Shown here: positions 8,008-16,953 of the stretch, piece after piece | How the letters are laid out: each line of letters starts with the position of its first letter | How positions within the stretch are numbered: the stretch's first letter is position 1 | Assembly: GCA_017743475.1 (NCBI GenBank) | Contig: JAGHYV010000044.1 | Coordinates: forward strand, 1-38,267 | Length of the DNA stretch: 38,267 bases | DNA from: Roseiflexus sp. | GTDB taxonomy: Bacteria; Chloroflexota; Chloroflexia; Chloroflexales; Roseiflexaceae | Reading direction: 5' to 3' | Translations under genes and position numbers: made by a program | The notes under the pieces: generated by a model | Told to the model about the DNA's origin: nothing | Seen by the model: only the letters and a program-made list of their open reading frames with translations | Databases searched by the model: none

Positions 8008-9261
8008 TTATCGATCAACTTCTCCGAGTACCGGGTCCAGAGATGCAATCAGCGCCACCAAGTCGGCGACCAGATGACCGCGCGCCATGTGTGGCAGCGA
8101 TTGCAGGTTGACGAACGAAGGCGCACGGAAGTGGACACGGTAGGGTTTGGCGCTGCCATCGCTAACAATATAGGTTGCAAGTTCTCCACGTGGTGATTCC
8201 ACTGCTGCCAGTGCGTCACCACGCGGTGGTTTAAGTCCTTCTGTCCATAGTTTGAAATGGTGGATGAGTGCCTCCATGCTCTGCGTAATTTCGCTTTTCG
8301 GCGGCGGTGCGATTTTGCGATCTGACGTCATGTAGGGTCCGGGACCCATATCGCGCAGACGTTGTAACGCCTGGCGGCAGATAGAGACACTTTCGCGCAT
8401 CTCTGCTATGCGCACCAGGTAGCGATCATAAATATCGCCGTGGGTGGCAGTCGGAATGGCAAACGAGTAGGTTTCGTAGCCGCAGTACGGCATCGTTTTA
8501 CGCAGGTCCCATGCCACTCCAGTGGCGCGCAGGCCCGGTCCGGTCAATCCAAGGGCAATCGCTGCTTCGCTGTCGATCACACCGATCCCCTGCGTGCGCT
8601 CGATCCATAGTGGATTGTCGGTCAACAGGGCTTCGTATTCATCGATCCGCCCCGGCATGATCTGCAAAAACGCCTCAACGGCTGCATCGAACCCGGTAGG
8701 CAGATCATATGCCAGCCCTCCAATCCGGAAGTAGCTGGTCATCATACGTGCACCTGAGACCAGTTCGAAAATATCAAGGATCTGTTCGCGTTCACGAAAA
8801 GTGTAAAGGAAGACGCTCATCGCTGCCAGATCAAGCGCATGGGTGCCAAGCCATACCAGATGGCTGGCGATCCGTTGCAACTCTACCAGCAGCACCCGTG
8901 CAACGGTGGCGCGTTCTGGAACTTCGCAACCGAGCAGTTTTTCGACTGCTAGCACGTAGCTCAGATTATTGGAGAGCGGTGCCAGATAATCGGTGCGATC
9001 AGTAAGCACTACCGCCTTCTGGTACGTCTTGCTCTCCATCGTTTTCTCGATGCCAGTGTGGAGGAACCCGATATCTGGTGCGACATCGACAACCGTTTCG
9101 CCATCCAGTTCAACGACCAGTCGCAGCACGCCGTGGGTGCTTGGATGGTGGGGACCCATATTCAGCACCATGGTCTCTTTCTCACCGGCAAGCGCCGGAC
9201 GAGTGATCTGACAGGGTGCAGGAATGCTTAGATTGCGTGCACGGGTTTCAGCGACGGTCAT
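8008..9261 (-). CDS. nuoD: NADH-quinone oxidoreductase subunit D
   Basis: This is the 49-kDa quinone-site subunit of complex I, related to the large subunit of NiFe hydrogenases. It has 417 residues. MGPHHPSTHGVLRL (about residues 35-48) is the family signature around the quinone headgroup. GFLHTGIEK, RTDYLAPLSNN and the C-terminal ESPRGELATYIVSDG and RAPSFVNLQ segments are all intact. It lies 6 bp downstream of nuoC and 13 bp upstream of nuoE in the same operon. Confidence 0.98.
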   Translation of the reverse strand: MTVAETRARNLSIPAPCQITRPALAGEKETMVLNMGPHHPSTHGVLRLVVELDGETVVDVAPDIGFLHTGIEKTMESKTYQKAVVLTDRTDYLAPLSNNLSYVLAVEKLLGCEVPERATVARVLLVELQRIASHLVWLGTHALDLAAMSVFLYTFREREQILDIFELVSGARMMTSYFRIGGLAYDLPTGFDAAVEAFLQIMPGRIDEYEALLTDNPLWIERTQGIGVIDSEAAIALGLTGPGLRATGVAWDLRKTMPYCGYETYSFAIPTATHGDIYDRYLVRIAEMRESVSICRQALQRLRDMGPGPYMTSDRKIAPPPKSEITQSMEALIHHFKLWTEGLKPPRGDALAAVESPRGELATYIVSDGSAKPYRVHFRAPSFVNLQSLPHMARGHLVADLVALIASLDPVLGEVDR

Positions 9262-9267
9262 AGAGGC

Positions 9268-9792
9268 TTACTCCTTCGCAAATGGTTTATGCGCATAGAT
9301 CCGGTCCTGGTTGAAGGTGAAAGCCACTTCTTCCGCACCGAGCGGTACATCTTTGCGCAGCGGATGCCCTTCCCAATCTTCCGGCATCAGGATGCGTTCC
9401 AGACAGGGATGACCGGTAAAAATGATACCAAACATATCAAACGTCTCGCGCTCATGGTAGTTGGCGCCGGGCCAGAGGCCAGTCAGGGATGGAACAGAGG
9501 GGTTATGCTCATCGACGCCAACTTTCAAGCAGATGCGGCTACGATTGGTGAATGATAACAGATGATAGACAACCTCGAAACGCGGCTCACGACCGAGATA
9601 ATCGACGCCGCACAGGTTTTCGAGGAAATTGAACTGCAATTCTGGGTCGTCGCGCAGAAAACGTGCGACATCGACGATATGTTCTGGGCGAACGTACACG
9701 CTCAGGTCGCCGCGAAACTCCGTCGATCCGAGAATTGCCTCGGGCAATGCCGCACGCAATCGCCCCAGTACGGTTGCGTTGTCGAGCGCCAT
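9268..9792 (-). CDS. nuoC: NADH-quinone oxidoreductase subunit C
   Basis: This is the 30-kDa peripheral-arm subunit of complex I (174 residues). The signature [16 protein letters not shown], followed by [16 protein letters not shown], is intact in the C-terminal half. ATG at 9792 is selected because AGGAGG lies at 9801-9806, eight bases upstream. The open frame reaches 9939 but would then overlap nuoB by about 110 bp. It is separate from nuoD, whereas enterobacteria have a nuoCD fusion. Confidence 0.97.
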   Translation of the reverse strand: MALDNATVLGRLRAALPEAILGSTEFRGDLSVYVRPEHIVDVARFLRDDPELQFNFLENLCGVDYLGREPRFEVVYHLLSFTNRSRICLKVGVDEHNPSVPSLTGLWPGANYHERETFDMFGIIFTGHPCLERILMPEDWEGHPLRKDVPLGAEEVAFTFNQDRIYAHKPFAKE

Positions 9793-9830
9793 TCTTGAAC
9801 CCTCCTGGCAAAGGTTCGGCAGTGATCCCG

Positions 9831-10334
9831 CTACGAGAGGCGAACCGGCTCGCGCAGTTCGCCATTGAGGCGCATGCGCTTTACCTTCTCGTGCAGATGA
9901 ATGATACCATCGATCAACGCTTCGGGGCGCGGCGGGCACCCGGCGACATACACATCGACCGGGACGATTTCATCGACACCCTGTACAATCGCGTAATTGT
10001 TGAACACTCCACCGCATGCGGCACAATCTCCCATGGCGATCACCCATTTCGGGTCTGCCATTTGGTCGTACAGGCGGCGAACGACTGGTGCCATTTTCCG
10101 TGAAACGCGCCCGGCAACGATCATGAGATCCGCCTGACGCGGTGATGCCCGGTTGATCTCCATCCCGAAACGCGACAGGTCGTAATTGGCGCCTTGCGCA
10201 CCCATCATTTCAATGGCGCAGCACGCTAGACCAAACAGCAGAGGCCACATCGCGCTTGATCGACTCCAGTTTACCAGCTGCTCGAGCGATGCGGTGACGA
10301 TCCCCATATCGCCCGCTTTTTGCTCTATTCCCAT
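9831..10334 (-). CDS. nuoB: NADH-quinone oxidoreductase subunit B
   Basis: This is the PSST subunit of complex I, carrying the N2 4Fe-4S cluster that passes electrons to quinone. It has 167 residues. The four ligands are the tandem Cys38-Cys39 ([10 protein letters not shown]), Cys104 (GDCAACGG) and Cys133 (AGCPPRPE). ATG at 10334 has GAGGAG seven bases upstream and overlaps the nuoA stop by 10 bp. A longer frame to 10355 is possible but lacks such a site. Confidence 0.97.
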   Translation of the reverse strand: MGIEQKAGDMGIVTASLEQLVNWSRSSAMWPLLFGLACCAIEMMGAQGANYDLSRFGMEINRASPRQADLMIVAGRVSRKMAPVVRRLYDQMADPKWVIAMGDCAACGGVFNNYAIVQGVDEIVPVDVYVAGCPPRPEALIDGIIHLHEKVKRMRLNGELREPVRLS

Positions 10335-10681
10335 CTTAGTGCTCCTCGCCGCCACTCATAGATTAGTCCAATTACCAATACCACAAAGAACACCCCCATC
10401 GCCGCCAGCCCCGGAATGCCGAGTTGTCGATAGACCAGCGCATACGGAAACAGGAAGATGATCTCAACATCGAACAGAATGAACAGCATCGCAACCAGAT
10501 TAAATTTTACCGGAAAACGACGCTGTGCGGGACCAATCGGCTCCATACCCGACTCGTAGGGCATCAATTTGCGCCGATTAGGTCGCTGTGGTCCCAGGTA
10601 GCGCGAGAGGACGATCACAAAGATCGCAATGAACATTGCGACCAGAAACAGTGTCAGGATGGGCAGGTAGTCGATCAGCAT
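10325..10681 (-). CDS. nuoA: NADH-quinone oxidoreductase subunit A
   Basis: This is the small membrane subunit at the junction of the peripheral and membrane arms of complex I (118 residues). It has three transmembrane helices (about residues 6-27, 60-82 and 92-110). The conserved loop [19 protein letters not shown] and the [12 protein letters not shown] segment are present; the loop has Glu43 but lacks the Cys common in other bacteria. It is the first gene of the operon, with a strong promoter about 90 bp upstream. Confidence 0.97.
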   Translation of the reverse strand: MLIDYLPILTLFLVAMFIAIFVIVLSRYLGPQRPNRRKLMPYESGMEPIGPAQRRFPVKFNLVAMLFILFDVEIIFLFPYALVYRQLGIPGLAAMGVFFVVLVIGLIYEWRRGALRWE

Positions 10682-10772
10682 CTACAGTGCCTTTGTCTGT
10701 ATCGAATGGAGCAAACAGAGCGTATGCCTGAAGTAGCAGCGTTACCTGTGGATCAGCACCCTGATGCATGGC

Positions 10773-10800
10773 ATTATACGACCTTCCAGATTTGTGTCAA
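10773..10800 (-). promoter_or_regulatory. Promoter of the nuoABCDE-ATPase-usp operon
   Basis: On the minus strand, TTGACA (10800-10795) and TATAAT (10778-10773) are separated by 16 bp, an almost consensus sigma-70 promoter. The -35 box overlaps the stop codon of ogt (10797-10799), so nuo transcription starts directly after the upstream gene and readthrough is also possible. Confidence 0.85.
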
Positions 10801-11324
10801 GATGCACAAAGTTGAATATGTGCTGCTTCATGCTCCAGCAGCGCACGTTTTCGTTCGATCCCCCACTGGTATCCGCCCAGGTTGCCATCGGCGCGAACGA
10901 CTCGATGACATGGCACAATCAGCGCCACCGGGTTGCTGGCGCATGCGCGCGCCACAGCGCGCACTGCATACGGGTGTCCCAATCGTTGTGCTACCTCCCG
11001 ATAGGTCTGTGTTGCACCATATGGAATGGTGCGTAGCGCTTCCCAGACCAGGCGCTGAAACGGGGTCGCCGTCACGTCGAGCGGCAGGTCGAGACTTTTC
11101 TGGACGCCGTTCAGGTAGCCATGGATCATGGCAGTCCAGTTGTCGCTCACATGTCCGGTATGCCGGATGATCGCGGTTCTGAACCTGCGCTCCAGGTCGT
11201 CCTGCAACATGTCCGGGTCATCACCGAGCGCCACAGCGCAGACTCCGCGTTCCGTCGCTGCGATGAGAAAGTATCCAAACCTGCAAGGTGCAATTGTTAC
11301 TGTGATTGTGCGTGGATGATTCAT
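10797..11324 (-). CDS. ogt: Methylated-DNA--protein-cysteine methyltransferase
   Basis: This is a suicide DNA-repair protein that moves the methyl group from O6-methylguanine to its own cysteine. It has 175 residues. The active-site motif PCHRV is at 138-142 with acceptor Cys139. The helix-turn-helix TPFQRLVWEALRTIPYG-x-T-x-TY lies at about 87-108, and RAVARACASNP carries the arginine finger. There is no N-terminal AraC or Zn domain, so it is Ogt-like and not Ada. It starts 1 bp after the stop of the DUF11 gene. Confidence 0.95.
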   Translation of the reverse strand: MNHPRTITVTIAPCRFGYFLIAATERGVCAVALGDDPDMLQDDLERRFRTAIIRHTGHVSDNWTAMIHGYLNGVQKSLDLPLDVTATPFQRLVWEALRTIPYGATQTYREVAQRLGHPYAVRAVARACASNPVALIVPCHRVVRADGNLGGYQWGIERKRALLEHEAAHIQLCAS

Positions 11325-11325
11325 G

Positions 11326-12582
11326 TCAGAGTCCTGGTCTGAACCGCAGTGCCAGCGCAGCGCCTGCCAGCAACAGCGCCGCTATCACCGCCCATAGAAG
11401 ATGATCCGAACCGCCAGTGCGCGGCAATGTTGCTGGTGCCGCCACAGTCGGCGTAGCAGCGACCCCAGCTGTTTCAGGAGTTGGCGTGGCTGTGTTCTCT
11501 GCGGTTGGGGTTGGCGTTGCGGTTGGCGTCGCCGGAACAGGCGTATCGCGCGGTTGTGGTTCCTCACGTGGGACCGAGGTTGGAGTTGGAGTGGATGTTG
11601 GGGTTGCTTCCGCCGGTCCGGGGATGATGCGAATGGGAACTTCCGCCTGGCGGGGCGCCTGGACTTCGTCGTCGAACTCGTCGCGCACGCCTGACGCTTC
11701 GGCGCGGTTGATAAGCGCTGCCTCAACCGAGCGCAGCGCGGTGAAGACAGTCGTGACAGTAATGATTTCACCAGGTCGCAGTCGGGTCAGTCCAAGACCG
11801 GTCAATACATTGTCCCATTCCAGCACACCTTCTGTGATCGTCGATGTCGATGTCAATGTTGGCGTCGGTATGGCGCTTGCGAATTGCAGGTAGGTCAGGT
11901 CGAACGTATCGCGCAGCGGAATGCGGGTCAGATCGGCGGCGCCGTCGTTGCTGATCGTGATGGTGAATGTGAGCGGGAGACCGCTGGCGGCAACCGTATC
12001 GGTCACGAGTTCTTTTCTCACAATGACCTGCCCGCCGATAGCATCGCCAGTGCTGCTTCGTCCGTCGCCAGCGTATTCCTGCCCGCCAAACCCCACGGCG
12101 GCGCCGATGCGCGCCCGGTTGACCGTTACGACCCGTGGCGCAATTGCGCGAAACACGGTGATGATTTCGATCGATTGCCCCGGATTGAGCGGACCAAAGA
12201 CCGTATCGGTCGTCAGATCGCTCCAGGTGATCAATCCTTCGCCGGTTGCTGGCGTCACGATATTCGTCGACGAAAGTGGAATGGTGCGTTCGAGTTGCAG
12301 AATGCTCGACTCGTACTCATCGATCAGCGGCAGCGTGGTGATCGAGATCGTTCCGGTGTTGGTGATTCGGATGGTGAAGGTCAACTCCTGACCGACCTGA
12401 ATGACATCCGATCCCTGCAGGCGTTTCGAGATTTCCATGCTTAATGTGCCGGTCTGCGCTGGAGGGGCGGCTGCCAGATTGGAAGGTGCGGCGATGTAGC
12501 AGATCGCGACGGTTGCGACGGCAACGATCACTGCGGCAATGAACGGGCGCCATCCGGTTGATGTCGCAGGCAGTGGTGTCAT
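11326..12582 (-). CDS. Exported DUF11-repeat surface protein with LPxTG-like C-terminus
   Basis: This encodes 418 residues. The signal peptide spans about residues 1-37. Two DUF11/Ig-like repeats follow (LTFTIRITNTGTI..., about 63-170; LTFTITISNDGAA..., about 195-300). Next comes a Pro/Thr-rich stalk of TPTPT type (about 315-380). The end is LPRTGG, a hydrophobic helix and a short Arg tail, the layout of a sortase substrate. Chloroflexota lack a typical Gram-positive wall, so anchoring may be by the helix alone or by a class E/F-type sortase. AGGAGG sits seven bases before the ATG. The gene lies 1 bp upstream of ogt and probably shares its transcript. It is likely a cell-surface or sheath protein. 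Confidence 0.85.
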   Translation of the reverse strand: MTPLPATSTGWRPFIAAVIVAVATVAICYIAAPSNLAAAPPAQTGTLSMEISKRLQGSDVIQVGQELTFTIRITNTGTISITTLPLIDEYESSILQLERTIPLSSTNIVTPATGEGLITWSDLTTDTVFGPLNPGQSIEIITVFRAIAPRVVTVNRARIGAAVGFGGQEYAGDGRSSTGDAIGGQVIVRKELVTDTVAASGLPLTFTITISNDGAADLTRIPLRDTFDLTYLQFASAIPTPTLTSTSTITEGVLEWDNVLTGLGLTRLRPGEIITVTTVFTALRSVEAALINRAEASGVRDEFDDEVQAPRQAEVPIRIIPGPAEATPTSTPTPTSVPREEPQPRDTPVPATPTATPTPTAENTATPTPETAGVAATPTVAAPATLPRTGGSDHLLWAVIAALLLAGAALALRFRPGL

Positions 12583-12615
12583 GAACGCCTCCTGTGCTTA
12601 TGTGAGCCGTATGCG

Positions 12616-13386
12616 CTACTCTCGCGGTCGAACCTGCCCGCCGCGCCCCTTTTCGGCAGCCGGAGGATTGGTGATCGCCGCTCGTTCGCGTTCCTGCTGC
12701 GCTTCCCGGCGCGCCTCAGCATCCGCGATCAGAGCGACGGTTGCGCGGAATCCCCACACTGCCAGCAGCGCCGGTGCGATAAGGAGCAGTAAAAAGAATG
12801 GCGGCAGCGTTGCCAGAAACACGATGATACTCATTAGCGCCTGCGTGACAATAGTAAAGAGCGGTCTGCCGAATGCCAGCACCAGCGCGTTCCGAAACGT
12901 AAGCAGCAGGCTCTGACGTTCCTGCAACAATGCCAGCGGACCGAGATAGATCAACAGGCTGACCCATGCCATCAGGAAATACGCGAACAGCATCATTAGG
13001 TAGATGCCGGGCAGTGCGTCCATCTGCGCATAGAAGACCACATTCACCAGGATGATGAGCAGCCCCGTAAGCCAGGCGCCGTATATCCGCCATCCAAAGC
13101 GATAGTGACGTCGCGCTCCTGCAATGAAGTCGCTCAACGAAACGGTGCGCCCTTCGTGGATGCGCTGAGCGATCACCGTCAACCCGGCGCTCGCCATTCC
13201 CATTGGCAGGGTGGTCAACAGCAGCAATCCCGCAGCGCCGAGTGGTGCTCCGCCAACCGCAAAGCCAGCTGCCAGGATCGGCAATGGAAGCGTGACCAGC
13301 AACCAGACCACGCTGATCAGTGTGAGCGGCAGCAGGTCTTCGAAGGTGTCACGCGCTGATTGCCAGAAGATGCGAAAAGGATTCAT
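12616..13386 (-). CDS. YesL/DUF624-like integral membrane protein
   Basis: This encodes 256 residues with five to six hydrophobic helices (about 20-50, 52-75, 105-125, 130-155 and 178-215). The tail is charged and probably cytoplasmic (EARREAQQERERAA). The arrangement and the N-terminus (FRIFWQSARDTFEDLLPLTLISVVWLL) resemble the DUF624/YesL family, often found near sugar-uptake or glycan genes. The role is unknown. The 33-bp spacing to the DUF11 gene suggests co-transcription with it and ogt. Confidence 0.7.
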   Translation of the reverse strand: MNPFRIFWQSARDTFEDLLPLTLISVVWLLVTLPLPILAAGFAVGGAPLGAAGLLLLTTLPMGMASAGLTVIAQRIHEGRTVSLSDFIAGARRHYRFGWRIYGAWLTGLLIILVNVVFYAQMDALPGIYLMMLFAYFLMAWVSLLIYLGPLALLQERQSLLLTFRNALVLAFGRPLFTIVTQALMSIIVFLATLPPFFLLLLIAPALLAVWGFRATVALIADAEARREAQQERERAAITNPPAAEKGRGGQVRPRE

Positions 13387-13462
13387 ACGCCCGGTGATTG
13401 CGCGAATGCTCTCGATGTGGAACTATTGTATCAGGCTTTCGCACAGAACGATACTCTGATTC

Positions 13463-14455
13463 TTACTGGTCACGGAGAAGAGCGTCGAGACGGCGCACTG
13501 CTCGCAGGGTTCGCCATGGCGTTGGTGATGGTTCGAGCCATGCGGCAAACGCTTCTTCCGGTACGATGCGCCGCGCCTGGATCGCGCGGCGTTCGCGCAA
13601 GAGTTGCGCCCGGTCGCGCAGCGCCTCGATGCGCCCGGCGATCATTGCCGGCTTACGGGCAAGTGTGGCGTATGCCAGCACCATGGTGTCGTATGCCAGA
13701 ATATCCGGCAGGCAGGAACGCAGAACCCCCGAAGGAAAGCAACGAATGATCGCGCGCAACCGGTTGCGTCCCAGCAATCGCTGCTTGAGCGGCGATCCCT
13801 GACCGCCGGTGGCGGAATAGATGTGCCGCGCCCGCGCCGCAGGAACGACCAGGCATTCCCATCCACGCAGTTGCGCGCGCCACGCCAGATCGACATCTTC
13901 CAGATAGTTGAAAAAATCCGGCGCCATCAAGCCAATGTCGTCGAGCATCGTCCGCCGGTAGAGCGCCAGCCCGCCGCTTGCTCCCATCACCGGTTGCGGT
14001 GCAGCGGGTAACGATCGCACCGCACGCCCTGTCCACAGGTCGAGCGCCAGACCGTTACGGCGGGCAGTGATGCCAGCGGAAGCCACCAGATCAGGGCGAT
14101 GATCGAAGGTGAGTACCCCAGCGGCAGCGCCGAGATGCGGATTCTGCTCCATCGTTTCGACCAGCGCCGGTACGCAGCCTGGTTCAACGAACGCATCGTT
14201 GTTCAGCAGCAAAAGCAGATCACCGCGTGCGGCACGCAAGCCAGCGTTGACGCCGCCAGCGAACCCCAGATTTGCTGGCAGAGCCACGAGACGCACGGCG
14301 GACCAGGCTTGCCGCAGCCACGCGGCGGTGCCATCGATGGAACCGTTATCGACAACGATGATTTCATCTTCGGGGTGAAGTTGCGCCATGACCGCGCGCA
14401 GGCAGGCATCCAGGAATCGTTTGCCATTCCAGGTCACAATGATGACGGAGATCAT
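13463..14455 (-). CDS. Family 2 glycosyltransferase
   Basis: This encodes a GT-A fold glycosyltransferase of 330 residues, probably acting on rhamnosyl or similar surface glycans. The start MISVIIVTWNGKRFL, DNGSIDGT, NLGFAGGVNAGL and the metal-binding LLLLNNDAF (a DxD equivalent) are classical GT2 features. FFNYLEDVDLAWRAQLRGWE holds the acceptor and catalytic-base region. ATG at 14455 is preferred over a TTG at 14476. The C-terminal part is helical, without clear membrane segments. It is possibly co-regulated with the membrane protein downstream. Confidence 0.9.
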   Translation of the reverse strand: MISVIIVTWNGKRFLDACLRAVMAQLHPEDEIIVVDNGSIDGTAAWLRQAWSAVRLVALPANLGFAGGVNAGLRAARGDLLLLLNNDAFVEPGCVPALVETMEQNPHLGAAAGVLTFDHRPDLVASAGITARRNGLALDLWTGRAVRSLPAAPQPVMGASGGLALYRRTMLDDIGLMAPDFFNYLEDVDLAWRAQLRGWECLVVPAARARHIYSATGGQGSPLKQRLLGRNRLRAIIRCFPSGVLRSCLPDILAYDTMVLAYATLARKPAMIAGRIEALRDRAQLLRERRAIQARRIVPEEAFAAWLEPSPTPWRTLRAVRRLDALLRDQ

Positions 14456-14538
14456 GAGATGTTCACGATGCAACAAACCCGGTCATAAGAGCGTACAAGG
14501 TTATAGATAATGTAGCGAAGCCGTTGAAGGAGAGAACC

Positions 14539-14997
14539 ATGAACTTCGTGCTTGATAACCGACGTTCAGTCGTGGTAGGTATTGGCCTGATCCTGTTGGG
14601 TTTCGTCTGGTGGCTGAATCTGTGGTGGCTGTTGCTGCCAGGTGCGTTGATTGCCGGTGGAGTGGCGGCATATATCCAGCGGCGCGCGCTACGAACCTCT
14701 GAAGCCGTCCAAGTGGGTTTGTGGGGTGTCGGGCTTGGGTTGCTGCTGATGGTTGACTTTCTGTTCCCCGGCATCCTGTTTCTGGCTGGTGTCAGCCTCC
14801 TGATACGCGGGCGTGAAGACAGGATCGACGCACAGATCCAGCACGGCATCAGCAGCGTGCGTCGCCCACGCCAGAACGCACGTCCAACGGAGACAACCAG
14901 CGTCCCGATTACCATTCACCCTGGTGCTGCGCCGCAAGCGCCCTTCACATCGCCCGATCACGTTGCCACTGGTGAAACGACACGTTTGCGCGAGTAA
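14539..14997 (+). CDS. Small membrane protein of unknown function
   Basis: This encodes 152 residues with AAGGAGAG seven bases upstream of the ATG. Four short hydrophobic segments (about residues 14-25, 27-43, 56-70 and 72-84) form two hairpins. A polar tail rich in Pro and Thr follows. It resembles the membrane part of LiaF/DUF5668-type proteins but has no C-terminal toastrack domain. It faces a bidirectional terminator shared with the FtsB-like gene. Confidence 0.75.
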   Translation: MNFVLDNRRSVVVGIGLILLGFVWWLNLWWLLLPGALIAGGVAAYIQRRALRTSEAVQVGLWGVGLGLLLMVDFLFPGILFLAGVSLLIRGREDRIDAQIQHGISSVRRPRQNARPTETTSVPITIHPGAAPQAPFTSPDHVATGETTRLRE

Positions 14998-15023
14998 CAG
15001 CGGCATACAAGCGGTTTTACGAG

Positions 15024-15058
15024 ACGACCCTGACGTTTTTGACGTCAGGGTCGTTTCT
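15024..15058. terminator. Bidirectional intrinsic terminator
   Basis: A perfect 13-bp inverted repeat, ACGACCCTGACGT (15024-15036) and ACGTCAGGGTCGT (15042-15054), has a 5-base loop and is flanked by T-rich sequence downstream. It lies between two converging genes (ends at 14997 and 15058) and can serve both. Confidence 0.9.
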
Positions 15059-15504
15059 TACGGCGCATCTGGCGCTGCACTCAACGCCTGGATCCATGCA
15101 CGCCAGTTGAGTTGAGGTGCAGGCACTGGGATCGGTGCTGGCGTTGGCGGCACCGGGTTTGCAGGACGATCCTCAAAGGTTGGCAGAACGACCGTATCAC
15201 CCTCGGCGGCGAGTCCAAGTTGCTCCCGCGCAATTTGTTCGGCGTAGGCAGGGGACTCGGCATACTCCACCTGACTGAGCAGTGCGCGATTTGTTGCCTC
15301 AATGTGAGCGTTTTCGGCAAGCAACGCCTTACGTCGTTGCTCAAGTTGCGCGCCGGTCATGATCTGCCCAACGAAACTTGCCATCATCCACAGCGACAAC
15401 ACCACCATCGCCAGCGTGAGGGCGTGCACTCCGGCACGCCCTGGACTCAGGCGTTCGCGCAGAGTAAAGTTGCGTGAAGCAGATACATGTCGGCTACGGG
15501 GCAT
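15058..15504 (-). CDS. FtsB/DivIC-family septum formation initiator
   Basis: This encodes a bitopic division protein of 148 residues. The N-terminus is short, basic and cytoplasmic. One membrane helix lies at about residues 29-48. A coiled coil follows (LEQRRKALLAENAHIEATNRALLSQV, about 54-80), then the family signature AYAEQIAREQLGLAAEGDTVV (about 87-107). A Pro-rich tail (PVPPTPAPIPVPAPQ) ends the extracytoplasmic part. Such proteins link early and late divisome components, typically with FtsL and FtsQ. No other division gene is adjacent except the bactofilin. Confidence 0.85.
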   Translation of the reverse strand: MPRSRHVSASRNFTLRERLSPGRAGVHALTLAMVVLSLWMMASFVGQIMTGAQLEQRRKALLAENAHIEATNRALLSQVEYAESPAYAEQIAREQLGLAAEGDTVVLPTFEDRPANPVPPTPAPIPVPAPQLNWRAWIQALSAAPDAP

Positions 15505-15595
15505 CTATCTGGACTCCAAAAGACATCAAGTACCAGAGAGCACCATGTTATGTTATGAGGTGCGCTATGCCTGCGTGCACTTCGGCGATGACCTA

Positions 15596-16165
15596 TCACG
15601 CCTTGTGCTCATCGCGCCGGTCAGGACGCGGCGCTTCAAGGAGCAGAGGCTCGTCAATATTGGTCATCATTGAACTCTGACCACGGAACAGGCCGCCTGG
15701 TTCGATATGCAAGGCAGATGAAGTAATATCACCCCAGACTTTGCCCGTTGGTGAGATTTCGAGTTGTTCAATCGCGGTGATTTCCCCTTTCACCGCGCCG
15801 GACACGTGAACATTCTGCGCCTTGATCGTTGCGATCACCTGCCCTGTTTCGCCGATGATCAGATTTCCCAGAATTTCGATATCACCCTCGACTCTGCCAT
15901 CGATCCTAATGTTGCCATCGGATTTGAGGGTGCCGACAAAGCTGGTGTTGGCGCCAATGACTGTCTCGGGCTTGCCATTGAGATGCGTGGCGGGAAGAGC
16001 CTGAGACTGTTTTCTGTTGCCGAACATCGCTCCTCCTCTAACGGCGGTGTGGCTCGTTCGCTTATGCCGGGCGCGCCGGATGACGCCCCCAGTGGTCAGT
16101 GCCCCCAGAATGATCGCCAGAACGGCGACTGCGGCAATTATATAAGACGTTTGACCTTCGATCAA
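15596..16165 (-). CDS. Bactofilin with optional N-terminal membrane anchor
   Basis: This is a polymer-forming beta-helical cytoskeletal protein. The bactofilin core (about residues 66-165) shows the repeated I-x-G-x-(I/V)-x-G pattern ([48 protein letters not shown]). Two starts are plausible. TTG at 16165 overlaps the trmD stop and gives 189 residues with a membrane helix (about 8-28). ATG at 16027 has AGGAGGAG just upstream and gives a classical soluble 143-residue bactofilin. The upstream segment is clearly hydrophobic, so both forms may be made. Bactofilins organise cell shape and envelope sites; proximity to the FtsB-like gene fits this. Confidence 0.88.
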   Translation of the reverse strand: MIEGQTSYIIAAVAVLAIILGALTTGGVIRRARHKRTSHTAVRGGAMFGNRKQSQALPATHLNGKPETVIGANTSFVGTLKSDGNIRIDGRVEGDIEILGNLIIGETGQVIATIKAQNVHVSGAVKGEITAIEQLEISPTGKVWGDITSSALHIEPGGLFRGQSSMMTNIDEPLLLEAPRPDRRDEHKA

Positions 16166-16953
16166 CTTTTTGTCGCAGCGGAGGGTTCCGCTCCCTCCCC
16201 TACGGTCGGATCGTTCCAGCCCAGCGTGCGCAGATACGCACGATCCGCCTCAGTCAACGCCGCGCGTGCCAGTAGGTCGGGTCGGCGTTCCAGGGTGCGC
16301 CGCAGCCGTTCACGCCGTCGCCATTGTGCAACCTCGCCGTGGTGACCAGAGACCAGCACTGGCGGCACTGCGCGCCCTTCCCATACCGCAGGGCGGGTGT
16401 ACTGTGGGTATTCTAGCAACCCGTCACTAAACGATTCATCGGCGATTGACTCAGCATCGATGACCCCCGGAACCAGACGCGCAACTGCATCGATAACGAC
16501 CATTGCCGCCAGTTCACCCCCTGTCAGCACGTAGTCGCCGATCGAGAGCTCGCGATCGATCAGCGCTTCGCGCACGCGCTCGTCTACTCCTTCGTAGCGC
16601 CCGCATACTAGCACTAGGCGCGGATAGGTTGCAAGTTCGGCAGCGATACGTTGCGTGAATGGCTCACCATCGGGCGTCATTAGGATGACTGGCGGCTTTG
16701 ACGGTTCTTCCATTTCAGGTGCCATCGACAGCACTGCGCGGATGCATGCAGCAAGCGGTTCGGGTTTCATCACCATGCCTGCTCCACCGCCGTATGGTGC
16801 ATCATCGGTCGTCCGGTGACGATCAGTAGCATAGGCGCGAATGTCATGCAGCACGACGTTGATGAACCCAGCTTGAATTGCCCGCTTGAGAATGCTCTCG
16901 TTGAGCGGACCAACGAACATGCCCGGGAATAATGTCAGAACATCGAAGCGCAT
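16162..16953 (-). CDS. trmD: tRNA (guanine-N1)-methyltransferase
   Basis: This SPOUT-fold enzyme methylates G37 of tRNAs with G36, preventing +1 frameshifts. It has 263 residues. [39 protein letters not shown] and the knot residues [17 protein letters not shown] are intact; [13 protein letters not shown] and [10 protein letters not shown] complete the family pattern. ATG at 16953 is chosen from alignment with the family start. The frame extends to 17031 without support. It overlaps the upstream-start form of the bactofilin at TTGA. It is separate from the usual rimM/rplS neighbours. Confidence 0.97.
   Translation of the reverse strand: MRFDVLTLFPGMFVGPLNESILKRAIQAGFINVVLHDIRAYATDRHRTTDDAPYGGGAGMVMKPEPLAACIRAVLSMAPEMEEPSKPPVILMTPDGEPFTQRIAAELATYPRLVLVCGRYEGVDERVREALIDRELSIGDYVLTGGELAAMVVIDAVARLVPGVIDAESIADESFSDGLLEYPQYTRPAVWEGRAVPPVLVSGHHGEVAQWRRRERLRRTLERRPDLLARAALTEADRAYLRTLGWNDPTVGEGAEPSAATKS

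Noticed and set aside
11417-11893. Gly/Val-rich frame opposite the DUF11 protein
   Set aside because: Mirror of the Pro/Thr-rich stalk on the coding strand.
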